Part shown: positions 1 through 7,600 of the stretch, piece after piece
Numbering within the stretch: position 1 is the stretch's first letter
Layout: the number at the start of each line of letters is the position of its first letter
From: Streptomyces sp. 11x1
GTDB taxonomy: Bacteria > Actinomycetota > Actinomycetes > Streptomycetales > Streptomycetaceae
Length of the DNA: 64,000 nucleotides
Assembly: GCF_032598905.1 (NCBI RefSeq)
Contig: NZ_CP122458.1
Location: 3,224,001 to 3,288,000, forward strand
Direction of reading: 5' to 3'
The notes under the pieces: model-generated
Told to the model about the DNA's origin: nothing
The model's input: the letters and a program-made list of their open reading frames with translations, nothing else
The model's database searches: none
Position numbers and translations under genes: made by a program

Positions 1-449
1 GCACCACGGTGCTGAAGAAGGTGGAGTCGCTGCTGTCGTGCTGCGAGGTGACGTCCAAGAGCCTCGCCGCGAAGCAGCCGTCGCCACCCTGGGTGGTGTT
101 CCAATGGGGGTCGTTCTCGACGGCCCGCTTCACGGCTTACGTCAGTTCGGTGGACGTCACGTACTCGCTGTTCGGAACGACCGGCGTGCCGATCCGGGCC
201 ACCTGCCGGCTGTCGCTGCACGAGATCCCCAGCACCACCAAGGGGCAGAACCCGACGTCGGGCGCGCTGACCGCGCGGAGTGTGCACCGGGTCGTCGCGG
301 GCGACTCGCTGCAGTCGCTGGCGTGGCGGGAGTACGGGAACGCGTCAGCGTGGCGGGCGATCGCGGAGGCCAACGGCATCGACGACCCCACCCGGCTGCC
401 CACCGGCATCGAACTCGTCCTGCCGGCCGCCGAGGAGGTCGGTTTCTGA
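1..449 (+). CDS. Contractile injection system LysM tube/baseplate protein, 5' end outside window
   Basis: The reading frame is open from the window edge, so the true start lies upstream; about 148 residues are visible. The first part (KSLAAKQPSPPWVVFQWG, then FTAYVSSVDVTYSLFG) matches the beta-rich domain of tail-tube-associated proteins of extracellular contractile injection systems (Pvc7/gp53-like). The C-terminal 50 residues form a LysM module beginning HRVVAGDSLQSLAWREYGN and ending GIELVLPAAEEV. In this family the protein links tube and baseplate spike; LysM here is usually a structural module rather than a cell-wall anchor. The stop overlaps the next gene's start as TGATG, so spike translation is probably coupled. 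Family assignment is firm; the exact wedge position is inferred from gene order. Confidence 0.85.
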   Translation, partial: TTVLKKVESLLSCCEVTSKSLAAKQPSPPWVVFQWGSFSTARFTAYVSSVDVTYSLFGTTGVPIRATCRLSLHEIPSTTKGQNPTSGALTARSVHRVVAGDSLQSLAWREYGNASAWRAIAEANGIDDPTRLPTGIELVLPAAEEVGF

Positions 450-2353
450 TGGTGAAGCCGTCCTTCTCCAATGTCATCCACGTCACGCTCGACGGGGCGA
501 AACTGCCGCCGGAGTACGCCGATCTGCTGGTCGGCGGCTGGGTCGACCTCGGGGCCGGGGTGCCGGGCGCGTTCCGGCTCACCTTCCGGGACCCGCACGG
601 GCTGCTGCTGGGCAAACTGAACGTCAGGTTCGGCACCAAGGTCGTCATCGCGCCCGTCGCCGACGGGCAGGGCGCGGGCAACCCGCTGCTCACCGGCGAG
701 GTCACCGGCATGGAGACCGACTACGACGGCACGGGCACCTTCACCGTCGTCCGCGGCTACGACCCGGGCCACCGGCTGATGCGGGTGCGCAGGGTGGCCG
801 CGTACCGCAATCAGACGGCCTCCGACATCGCCCGCAAGCTGGCCGGTCTGAACGGCATCCCGGTCGGGCAGGTGGAGGGCACCAGGACGGTCTACGACTT
901 CATCTCGCAGTCCAACGTGACGGACTGGGACTTCCTCGCGCGGCTCGCCGACGAGAACGAGATGGTGATGTCGCTGGACTCGAAGGGGAAGTTCCAGTTC
1001 GTCAAGCCGAAGCCGGCGTCCGGCGCGCCCCCGACGAGCACCCCCGGCGAGAAGAGCCCGTTCGTGCTCCAGGCCGGGGCGGACATCCTGCGCTGCCGGG
1101 CCGCCGTCACGGCCGCCGACCAGGTCGGCAGGGTCGAGGCGCGCGGCTGGAACGTCACGACGAAGAAGAAGCTCACGGCGACCACCCCCGCGAACGACAA
1201 CCCGGGGATCGCGATCGGCACCACACCGCAGAAGGCAGCCGGCGCCTTCAAGGCCGCGAAACTGGTGGAGACCGACACGCCGTACGACCTCCAGACCGAG
1301 GTCACGCACGCGGCCGCCTCCCTCGCGGACGACATCACCTCCTCCTTCGCCGAGCTGGAGGTCACCGTGCGCGGCAACCCGCAGCTGCGGCCCGGGGTGC
1401 CGGTCACGCTCACCGAGGTGGGCACCCCGTTCGAGGGCAAGTACACCTGCACCTCCGTGCGGCACTCCTTCGGCGACGGCAGCCACTACGAGACCTGGGT
1501 GACCGTCAGCGGACGGCAGTGGCGCTCCCTGTTCGGCCTGGCGTCGGGCGGCGGCACCTCCGCCGCGCCCCGGCTGCCCAGTGTGGCCAACGCCCTGGTC
1601 ACCGACGTACAGGATCCGCTGAAGCAGGGCCGGGTGAAGCTGCAGTTCCCGTGGCTGGACGACACCTATGTCAGCGACTGGACGCGGACGGTGCAGATGG
1701 GCGGCAAGGGTGGCGGCGGGATCTTCCCGCTGGACGTCGGCGACGAGGTGCTGGTCGCCTTCGACCGGGGCGCGCTCGACCATCCGTTCGTGATCGGCGG
1801 CCTCTACAACGGCGTCGACAAGCCGACGCCCGTGAAGGACGTATGGCTGCACGACCCGGTGAAGAAGAAGGCGATCCGGCACACCCTGTCGGACCGCGAG
1901 GGCAACCGGGTCGACCTGCTCAGCCAGCAGACCGGCCTGCGCAAGCAGGGCGTGCGGATCGCCAGCGGCAACGACAAGCTGGTCATCAACCTGGACCGGA
2001 CGAAGACCGAGATCACCGTGGACAGCAAGGGGGCCGTCAGCATCACGGGCGGCACCTCGGTGTCCGTGAAGGCGGGGACCGATCTGACGCTGAGCGCGCT
2101 GCGGTCGGTGACGATCCGCAGCGGCGGGCCCCTCAACCTCCAGGGCCAGGGCATGGTCGCCTTGAGGTCGCTGGGCGGCGCGGTCAACATCAACGCGGTC
2201 GGCGCCCTCTCCATGAACGCGGCGGGCGCCGCGACGCTCAGCGCGGCCGGGACCGTGCAGATCAACGCGGTCGGGCAGGCGGCGCTGCGCGCGGCCAACG
2301 TCGACATCACCGGCATCGTCATGGTCAACAAGAAGCTGTACCCGATCCCGTGA
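449..2353 (+). CDS. VgrG-like spike / baseplate assembly protein V of contractile injection system
   Basis: 634 residues from an ATG at 449 that shares its A with the preceding TGA; a longer open frame upstream of this ATG is only a shadow of the LysM gene. Residues 1-340 resemble the gp27/VgrG body (late-control protein D-like). A gp5-type OB fold follows (DVQDPLKQGRVKLQFPWLDD, then the GDEVLVAFDRGALDHPFVIGG signature). The last 110 residues are a repetitive beta-helix needle rich in SVSVKAG, LNLQGQG, VNINAVG and VQINAVG. It would trimerise as the puncturing tip under the tube. No PAAR tip protein is encoded next to it, unlike classic PVC loci, so the needle may be untipped or the cap is elsewhere. 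Length and domain order are normal. Confidence 0.9.
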   Translation: MVKPSFSNVIHVTLDGAKLPPEYADLLVGGWVDLGAGVPGAFRLTFRDPHGLLLGKLNVRFGTKVVIAPVADGQGAGNPLLTGEVTGMETDYDGTGTFTVVRGYDPGHRLMRVRRVAAYRNQTASDIARKLAGLNGIPVGQVEGTRTVYDFISQSNVTDWDFLARLADENEMVMSLDSKGKFQFVKPKPASGAPPTSTPGEKSPFVLQAGADILRCRAAVTAADQVGRVEARGWNVTTKKKLTATTPANDNPGIAIGTTPQKAAGAFKAAKLVETDTPYDLQTEVTHAAASLADDITSSFAELEVTVRGNPQLRPGVPVTLTEVGTPFEGKYTCTSVRHSFGDGSHYETWVTVSGRQWRSLFGLASGGGTSAAPRLPSVANALVTDVQDPLKQGRVKLQFPWLDDTYVSDWTRTVQMGGKGGGGIFPLDVGDEVLVAFDRGALDHPFVIGGLYNGVDKPTPVKDVWLHDPVKKKAIRHTLSDREGNRVDLLSQQTGLRKQGVRIASGNDKLVINLDRTKTEITVDSKGAVSITGGTSVSVKAGTDLTLSALRSVTIRSGGPLNLQGQGMVALRSLGGAVNINAVGALSMNAAGAATLSAAGTVQINAVGQAALRAANVDITGIVMVNKKLYPIP

Positions 2354-2376
2354 CGGCCCCCGACAGCGCGCCATGG

Positions 2377-2502
2377 CCCGTCATGCCGCCGTGGTCCGTC
2401 ACGCCGCCGTGGCCCGTCATGCCGCCGTGGCCCGTCACGCCGCCGTGGCCCGTCACGCCGCCGTGGTCCGTCACGCCGCCGTGGTCCGCCGCGCCGCCGC
2501 GG
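2377..2502 (+). repeat. 18-bp tandem repeat (7 units) between spike and gp25 genes
   Basis: Seven head-to-tail 18-bp units, consensus (c/t)ccgtcacgccgccgtgg, start at 2377, 2395, 2413, 2431, 2449, 2467 and 2485; unit 7 is diverged. Unit length is a multiple of three, so each frame without a stop gives a hexapeptide repeat (PWPVTP-like on plus, GVTGHG-like on minus). It lies in the 216-bp gap inside an otherwise tightly packed operon. No start with a ribosome site opens a repeat-encoding ORF on either strand, so I treat it as a non-coding minisatellite. Confidence 0.9.
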
Positions 2503-2551
2503 CCCGTGGCCGTGGTCGTCCGGCGGCCGCTCATGAGAACACGTTCGTCTG

Positions 2552-2559
2552 AAAGGAGG
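2552..2559 (+). promoter_or_regulatory. Strong Shine-Dalgarno for gp25
   Basis: aaaggagg, 10 nt before the ATG at 2570, is almost a full anti-16S match and much stronger than the other ribosome sites in this operon, which rely on stop/start overlaps. It fixes the gp25 start after the repeat-containing gap. Confidence 0.8.
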
Positions 2560-2569
2560 GTGGCCCGCT

Positions 2570-3031
2570 ATGGCCGAGCAGTTCGTCGGATCCGGCTGGG
2601 CGTTCCCGCTGCGCATCGGGCCCACCGGGGGCATCGCCCTGGTCAGCGGGGAGCGCGAGGTCGAGGAGGCCATCCGGCTGGTGCTGGCCACCGCGCCGGG
2701 CGAGCGGCCGATGCGCCCCGAGTTCGGCTGCGCCATCCACGACCTGGTGTTCGCGCCGGTCAACGAGGCCACCGCCGGCCGTATCCAGCACGAGGTGTAC
2801 GCGAGCCTCGACCGCTGGGAGCCGCGGATCGAGGTGACCGACGTCGAGGTGACGGCGGGCGCCGACCAGGGCGTCCTCTTCATCGACGTCCGCTACTCGA
2901 TCCGGGGCACCAACAACCCGCGCAGCCTGGTCTTCCCGTTCTACGTCATCCCCTCCCACGACGAGCCGGACCTGCCCTCCGAGGGCGCCGACCGTCCTGA
3001 TCGTCCCGACCGCCCCGAAAGCGACCGCTGA
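2570..3031 (+). CDS. GPW/gp25-family baseplate wedge protein
   Basis: 153 residues. The core GERPMRPEFGCAIHDLVFAP followed by ATAGRIQHEVYASLDRWEPRIEV is the family signature of gp25 (lysozyme-related fold without lytic activity). In contractile tails gp25 sits in the baseplate wedge and anchors the sheath to the baseplate. The C-terminus has a short Asp/Arg/Pro tail (DRPDRPDRPESDR) not typical of the phage proteins and probably disordered. The stop overlaps the next ATG (TGATG), so it is co-translated with baseplate protein J. Confidence 0.92.
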   Translation: MAEQFVGSGWAFPLRIGPTGGIALVSGEREVEEAIRLVLATAPGERPMRPEFGCAIHDLVFAPVNEATAGRIQHEVYASLDRWEPRIEVTDVEVTAGADQGVLFIDVRYSIRGTNNPRSLVFPFYVIPSHDEPDLPSEGADRPDRPDRPESDR

Positions 3032-4989
3032 TGGCCCTGCCCTCCCCGAACCTCGACGACCGCCGCTTCCAGCAGTTCGTCGACGACGCCAAGCGCTATA
3101 TCCAGCAGCGGGCCCCGGAGTGGACTGACCACAACGTCTCCGACCCCGGCGTCACCCTGGTGGAGACCGTCGCGCACATGGCGGACCAGATCGTCTACCG
3201 GCTCAACCGGGTGCCGGAGAAGAACCACCTGGCGTTCCTGGACCTGGTGGGCATCACCCTGTTCCCGCCCTCGGCCGCGCGCACGGACGTGACGTTCTGG
3301 CTCTCGGCGCCGCAGGAGGAGCTGGTGCCGCTGCCGGTGGGCACCGAGGTCGCGACCGTGCGCACCGAGAGCGAGGAGGCGGTGGTCTTCACCACCGAGC
3401 GCGAACTCGACGTCGTGCCCTGCGCGTTGCGGTATCTGGTGACCCAGCGCCCCGGTGAGCCGGTCGCCGACCGGACCTCCGACCTCGCCGAGGGCAAGGA
3501 CCTGATGTGCTTCGCCGAGTCCCCGCGCCCCGGCGACTGCATGCTGTTCGGGCTGACGGCCGCCGTGCCGCACTGCGCGGTCGTGCTGGAACTGGACAGC
3601 GTGGTCGACGGTGTCGGCGTGGACCCCCGGCAGCCGCCGCTGGTCTGGGAGGCGTGGACCGAGGACGGCTGGACGGCCTGCGAGGTCGACCGCGACGGCA
3701 CGGGCGGCCTGAACCGGCCGGGCGAGGTCGTCCTGCACATGCCCGGCGGGCACACCCTGTCCCGCACCGGCGGCCAGGAGGCCGGGTGGCTGCGCTGTCG
3801 GGTCACCGAACCCCTGCCGGGCCAGCCCTTCTACACCACCTCGCCGACCGTCCGGGCCGCCGAGGCCTTCACCATCGGCGGCACCACCACCGTCGTCCAC
3901 GCCGAGACCGTGTACGACGAGGCGCTCGGCGAGTCCACCGGCCTGCCCGGCCAGCGGCTGCGCCTCGCGCACTTCCCCGTGGTCGGCGACACCCCGCCCG
4001 TACTGCTGCAGACCGCCGAGCACGACGGCTGGACCGACTGGGACGTCGTCCCGTCCTTCGCCGCGTCCACCTCGTACGACCGCCACATCACCCTGGACTC
4101 CGCCACCGGCGAGATCGCCTTCGGCCCGGCGGTACGGGAGCCCGACGGGAGCCTGCGCCAGTACGGGGCCGTCGCGCCCAAGGGGTCCGTCATCCGCGCC
4201 GTGCGCTACCGCACCGGCGGCGGCCGGGCCGGCAACGTGGCCCGGGGCGCCATCCGGGTGCTGCGCACCTCCGTGCCGTACGTCTCCGAGGTCGTCAACC
4301 GGGAGGCCGCGCGTGGCGGTGTCGACGCGGAGACCGTGGAGGAGGCGAAGGTCCGGGCGCCGATCACCCTGCGCGCCCAGGAACGCGCCGTGACCCTGCG
4401 CGACTACGAGGAACTCGCCCGCCGCGCGGCCCCCGAGACCGCCCGTATCACCTGCCTGGAAGGCGAGGAGGGCGAGCACGGGGCTTACGCGGTACGGGTG
4501 TTGGTGGTCCCCCAGGCTGTGCCGGACCCGGGCGGCCGACTCCGCTTCGAGCAACTCGTCCCCGGGGACGCCCTGTTGCGCCGCATCACCCGCCATCTGG
4601 ACGAACGCCGGCTGATCGGGACGCGGTTGGCCGTCGGACCGCCGTTCTACCAGGGCATCACGGTCGTCGCCACGCTGCACGCCTTCCGGGGCGTGGACAC
4701 CGACCGCGTCCGCCGTCAGGCGCACGACGCGCTCTACCGCCACCTCGACCCGCTGACCGGCGGCGCCGACGGGCGGGGCTGGCCCTTCGGCCGCCCCGTC
4801 CAGTCCGGCGAGGTCTTCGCCGTCCTCCAGCGCGTCCCCGGCGTCGAACTGGTCGACGACGTCCAGCTCCACCCCGCCGACCCCCTCACCGGCAAACGAG
4901 GCGACCCCACCAACCGCATCGACCTCTCACCCCCGTCCCTGGTCTTCAGCTTCGACCACCGCGTCCGCGTGATCGGAGACAAGCAGTGA
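3031..4989 (+). CDS. Baseplate J-like wedge protein
   Basis: 652 residues. The N-terminus (RRFQQFVDDAKRYIQQRAPEWTDHNVSDPGVTLVETVAHMADQIVYRLN) is typical of the putative baseplate assembly proteins of contractile injection systems, the Pvc11/gp6 equivalent. The middle is a large beta-rich insert; the C-terminal third (RAPITLRAQERAVTLRDYEELARRAAPETARI) is the conserved baseplate-J core. It forms the wedge that links central spike to sheath. Start ATG overlaps the gp25 stop. The size matches actinobacterial injection-system homologues rather than the shorter P2 J protein. Confidence 0.92.
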   Translation: MALPSPNLDDRRFQQFVDDAKRYIQQRAPEWTDHNVSDPGVTLVETVAHMADQIVYRLNRVPEKNHLAFLDLVGITLFPPSAARTDVTFWLSAPQEELVPLPVGTEVATVRTESEEAVVFTTERELDVVPCALRYLVTQRPGEPVADRTSDLAEGKDLMCFAESPRPGDCMLFGLTAAVPHCAVVLELDSVVDGVGVDPRQPPLVWEAWTEDGWTACEVDRDGTGGLNRPGEVVLHMPGGHTLSRTGGQEAGWLRCRVTEPLPGQPFYTTSPTVRAAEAFTIGGTTTVVHAETVYDEALGESTGLPGQRLRLAHFPVVGDTPPVLLQTAEHDGWTDWDVVPSFAASTSYDRHITLDSATGEIAFGPAVREPDGSLRQYGAVAPKGSVIRAVRYRTGGGRAGNVARGAIRVLRTSVPYVSEVVNREAARGGVDAETVEEAKVRAPITLRAQERAVTLRDYEELARRAAPETARITCLEGEEGEHGAYAVRVLVVPQAVPDPGGRLRFEQLVPGDALLRRITRHLDERRLIGTRLAVGPPFYQGITVVATLHAFRGVDTDRVRRQAHDALYRHLDPLTGGADGRGWPFGRPVQSGEVFAVLQRVPGVELVDDVQLHPADPLTGKRGDPTNRIDLSPPSLVFSFDHRVRVIGDKQ

Positions 4990-5000
4990 GGACGGCCTTT

Positions 5001-5108
5001 GACGGGGCGCAGCCCCAAAAGGGGCGCAGGGCTGTTACATATGCGGCTCCGCCGCGTGGGCGCGAACAACCACGACGGACCCGCGGCCGCCAACGCACCG
5101 CGCCCCCC
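5001..5108. repeat. Streptomyces extragenic palindromic element inside the injection-system operon
   Basis: The 148-bp gap between the J and I genes carries paired blocks ggggcgcagcccc (5004) and ggggcgcagggct (5021) followed by a tail resembling the widespread Streptomyces extragenic element that usually reads ggggaactgcgcgaccagcc...cggacccgcagccg. The same family occurs at 32270-32502. The heptamer acatatg occurs both inside the element and at the start of the next gene. It can fold and may attenuate or process the operon transcript. Confidence 0.6.
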
Positions 5109-5137
5109 GAGCTCCTGGGCGCACTCGGAGGCCACAT

Positions 5138-5695
5138 ATGAGGGGCTCCATCGACGGCCTCGGCTCCTCCACGCCCATCGGCACGATGCTCCCGGCCGTG
5201 TTCGCCGACGACGACCTCGCCCAACGCTTCATCGGGGGCCTCGACGAGGTCCTCGCCCCGATCCTCTCCGTACTCGACTGCCTGGACTCCTACTTCACCC
5301 CCTCCCTGGCCCCCGTCGACTTCACCCAGTGGCTCGCCGGCTGGGTCGGCGCCGAGACGGACGGCACGGAGCCGGAGGACCGCCTGCGCGCCGCGGTGGC
5401 CGCCGCCGCGTACCTGCACCGGGTGCGCGGCACCCGGCGCGGCCTGTCCGAGGCCGTACGCCTGGTCTTCGGCGTGACCCCGGAGATCACCGAGAGCGGC
5501 GCCGCCACCTGGGACGCCCGCCCTCTCGGCCCGGTGCCGGGCGAACCCCGCCCGCGCCTGCACGTGGCCCTGCGCCTGCCCGACCCCACCCCGGCGGACG
5601 AACACCGGCTGGACAGCCTCGTCGCCGCCGCCCGCCCCGCCCACATGCCGTACACGGTCCAGGTGACCGCCGCCGAAAGGATCCCCGAGAGATGA
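5138..5695 (+). CDS. Phage tail protein I-like baseplate protein
   Basis: 185 residues from the ATG at 5138, preceded by ggaggccacat. Features such as SVLDCLDSYFTPSLAPVDFTQWLAGWVGAE and YLHRVRGTRRGLSEAVRLVFGVTPEI are diagnostic of the P2 gpI/tail-protein-I family in injection-system loci (Pvc12/Afp12 region). It joins wedge and fibre attachment region of the baseplate. The stop overlaps the next ATG as ATGA, coupling translation to the zinc-ribbon membrane protein. No tail-fibre gene is visible downstream, as expected for a system that works inside its producer rather than against external targets. Confidence 0.9.
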   Translation: MRGSIDGLGSSTPIGTMLPAVFADDDLAQRFIGGLDEVLAPILSVLDCLDSYFTPSLAPVDFTQWLAGWVGAETDGTEPEDRLRAAVAAAAYLHRVRGTRRGLSEAVRLVFGVTPEITESGAATWDARPLGPVPGEPRPRLHVALRLPDPTPADEHRLDSLVAAARPAHMPYTVQVTAAERIPER

Positions 5696-7257
5696 CCAGC
5701 CCGACCCCCGGCACCGGCCAGGCCCAGAGCTGCGCCGAATGCGGAACCCGCGGGGAGCCCGGCCAGTCCTTCTGCGACGCCTGCGGCGCGGTACTCGGCT
5801 GGTCCGGCACCCCGCCCCGGTCCACGACGTCCGCCGCCAGGAGCGAGACCGTCGACCGCGCGGACTCCTCCGGCGCTCGGAGCGACACCCCGGCCGGCAC
5901 GGACACCGCCCACGCGACGAGCGACCCACGCCCCGCCGCCCCGACCCCGGCCCCCGCCACCGCTGCCCCGGCCCCGGCCCCGGCCAGCGCCGGCGCCAAC
6001 ACCCCCGGTGGCGAACCCGCTTGGGACGCCTTCGCCCACCCGGGCGCCGGAACCGGTACGGCCCGCACCGCGCACGACACGGCCCAGGCGGGAGCGACCC
6101 CGGCCGCCGCCACCGGCGTCGCCGTCCCGGACACCGGCACGGCGCCCCGTACGGACGCACCCGCCGCCGCCCACCCGGCGACCGCCCCGCCGGCCCCCGT
6201 CGCTCCGGAGGCCCACACCCAACCGCAGCCCCAGGCCCACCCCCAGTCCCCGGCAGCTCCCCACCCCGACGACGAGGCCCCCACCACCCCCCTCCCGACG
6301 CACGCCTCCCCCGCACCCCCCGCCTCACCGCCCCCTGCTCCCTCACCCTCTCCCTCGCCCTCGGCCGCCGACCGCGCCCGGTCCCTCCTGGTCCCGGTGG
6401 CCGACCCCGAGCCCCGGGCGCCCGCGGAGCCGGCCGTCGCCCCCGTGCTGCCGGGCCGTCCCGATGTGCAGCGTCCCCAGGTCCGCGCCCCGCAGCCGGA
6501 GTTCGGCACCGAGGGCGGTGTGCCCTGCCCGTGGTGCGGGACCCCCACCCGGCCGGACCGGCACTTCTGCGCACGCTGCGCGATGCCGATGGCCGGCCGC
6601 GCGGAGGCACCGGCACGGCTGCCGTGGTGGCGCCGGGTGCTCACGGGCCGCAACACGGAAACCCCGTGGGCGGGTGACCGCCCCCGGCTGCGCCGGGGCT
6701 TCGGCCAGATCCTCAGCTGGCTGGTCGGCGCCCTGGTCCTGACCCTGATCGTCACCCTCGCCTTCCAGGCCGACGACGCCTACCAGGCGACCCGCGACCA
6801 CTTCGCCAAGCGCGCCTCGGTCGTCCCGGACAGCTTCAAGGCGTCCCGTTCCTTTCCCGGCCACAAGCCGCAGCTGGCCTTCGACACGTACAGCAACACG
6901 TGGTGGGGGCCGGGTGTCACCCAGTCCGGCGAGGGCGAGTGGATCGAGGCCCACTTCGAGGAGCCGATCCGTCTGCTCGACGTGGTGATCACCCCGGGGG
7001 TCTCCAAGAACGCGGACCAGCGCGCGGAGTCGGCCCGCCCGCACCGCATCGAGGCGAAGATCACCGCCGCCGACGGCTCCGTCTCCACCAAGACCCTCAC
7101 CCTCGACCAGAGCGCCGGCGGCCAGCGCCGCAAGTTCCGCGTCGGCGACGCGGAGACCGTCCGGTTCACCATCCGCTCCGCCTACGGCGCGGACGCCGAG
7201 AAGCAGGTCGCGATAGCCGAGATCGAGTTCTTCGGCCGCTCCAACGGCAACAGCTAG
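5692..7257 (+). CDS. Zinc-ribbon, single-span membrane protein closing the injection-system operon (CisA-like)
   Basis: 521 residues. An N-terminal zinc ribbon (C14, C17, C28, C31) is followed by about 240 residues of Ala/Pro/Thr-rich disordered sequence, a second ribbon (CPWCGTPTRPDRHFCARC, first Cys at 279), a basic stretch, one transmembrane helix (about 340-360, ILSWLVGALVLTLIVTLAF) and a C-terminal beta-sandwich of about 150 residues resembling discoidin/carbohydrate-binding folds. Predicted topology: N-terminus cytoplasmic, sandwich outside. It overlaps the tail-I gene by ATGA. Published work on S. coelicolor describes a membrane protein, CisA, required for injection-system-triggered cell death; architecture and position here fit it, but I infer the equivalence. 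It would recruit or trigger the cytoplasmic particle at the membrane. Confidence 0.75.
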   Translation: MTSPTPGTGQAQSCAECGTRGEPGQSFCDACGAVLGWSGTPPRSTTSAARSETVDRADSSGARSDTPAGTDTAHATSDPRPAAPTPAPATAAPAPAPASAGANTPGGEPAWDAFAHPGAGTGTARTAHDTAQAGATPAAATGVAVPDTGTAPRTDAPAAAHPATAPPAPVAPEAHTQPQPQAHPQSPAAPHPDDEAPTTPLPTHASPAPPASPPPAPSPSPSPSAADRARSLLVPVADPEPRAPAEPAVAPVLPGRPDVQRPQVRAPQPEFGTEGGVPCPWCGTPTRPDRHFCARCAMPMAGRAEAPARLPWWRRVLTGRNTETPWAGDRPRLRRGFGQILSWLVGALVLTLIVTLAFQADDAYQATRDHFAKRASVVPDSFKASRSFPGHKPQLAFDTYSNTWWGPGVTQSGEGEWIEAHFEEPIRLLDVVITPGVSKNADQRAESARPHRIEAKITAADGSVSTKTLTLDQSAGGQRRKFRVGDAETVRFTIRSAYGADAEKQVAIAEIEFFGRSNGNS

Positions 7258-7278
7258 CACCTGCCCGCCGCATCCGAC

Positions 7279-7347
7279 CGTCCCTCGCCGTGACGACTCG
7301 CCGAACGCCCTTCCAGCAGGGTGGGCGTTCGGAACGTACGAGGGACG
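7279..7347 (+). terminator. Two-tier stem-loop after the injection-system operon
   Basis: An outer stem cgtccctcg (7279-7287) pairs with cgagggacg (7339-7347) and an inner stem ccgaacgccc (7301-7310) pairs with gggcgttcgg (7323-7332). It starts 21 nt after the stop at 7257 and probably ends the transcript. Confidence 0.75.
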
Positions 7348-7348
7348 G

Positions 7349-7553
7349 GTGAGACACACGGACGTCACCCCACCGCCCCACCTGTACCGACTGCTCGCCT
7401 ACTGCACCGCCCTCGGCCTCCCCACGGCCACTTGGTCCACGCGGCCGCCCCCTCCGGCGCCGCCCCCCCGACCCCACGCCCCACCTCGTCCGCCGGTCCG
7501 ACGTCACGGTCACCGCCCACGTCCTCGACCTCGTTCAGTGCGGACGTGTGTGA
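7349..7553 (+). pseudogene. Small unknown protein, frameshifted in a run of seven Cs
   Basis: A GTG at 7349 opens a frame (HLYRLLAYCTALGLPTATW) that loses coding character at a C7 run (7463-7469). One base over, the sequence again looks coding (DPTPHLVRRSDVTVTAHVL, DLVQCGRV) and stops at 7551-7553. Treating one C as extra gives a protein of about 67 residues. I do not recognise the family. It lies just downstream of the injection operon's terminator and could be a real indel or a base-calling error in the homopolymer. Confidence 0.45.
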
Positions 7554-7600
7554 GCTCAGAACTGTTTTCGGCTTGTTGACCTCAGTGAGCTCACACACGT
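7544..7600. terminator. 15-bp perfect inverted repeat at converging gene ends
   Basis: acgtgtgtgagctca (7544-7558) is the exact reverse complement of tgagctcacacacgt (7586-7600), with a 27-nt T-rich loop. The plus-strand small gene stops at 7553 and the minus-strand copper lipoprotein stops at 7556, so the hairpin covers both stops and encodes the last residues of the lipoprotein. A bidirectional terminator is the simplest reading. Confidence 0.7.

Noticed and set aside
2377..2502. CRISPR-like array
   Set aside because: Units are contiguous with no spacers and no cas genes nearby.
2325..2534. Minus-strand Gly/His/Thr repeat protein encoded by the 18-bp repeats
   Set aside because: No ribosome site, low-complexity product generated by the repeat alone, antisense to the operon.
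38..3000. Long overlapping open frames on both strands across the spike gene, including frames over 700 codons
   Set aside because: High-GC shadow frames: Arg/Pro/Gly-rich composition without family motifs, in conflict with clear VgrG and LysM signatures.
1..7257. Prophage
   Set aside because: No capsid, terminase, lysis or integrase genes in view, and the terminal membrane protein fits an injection system; upstream sequence not seen.
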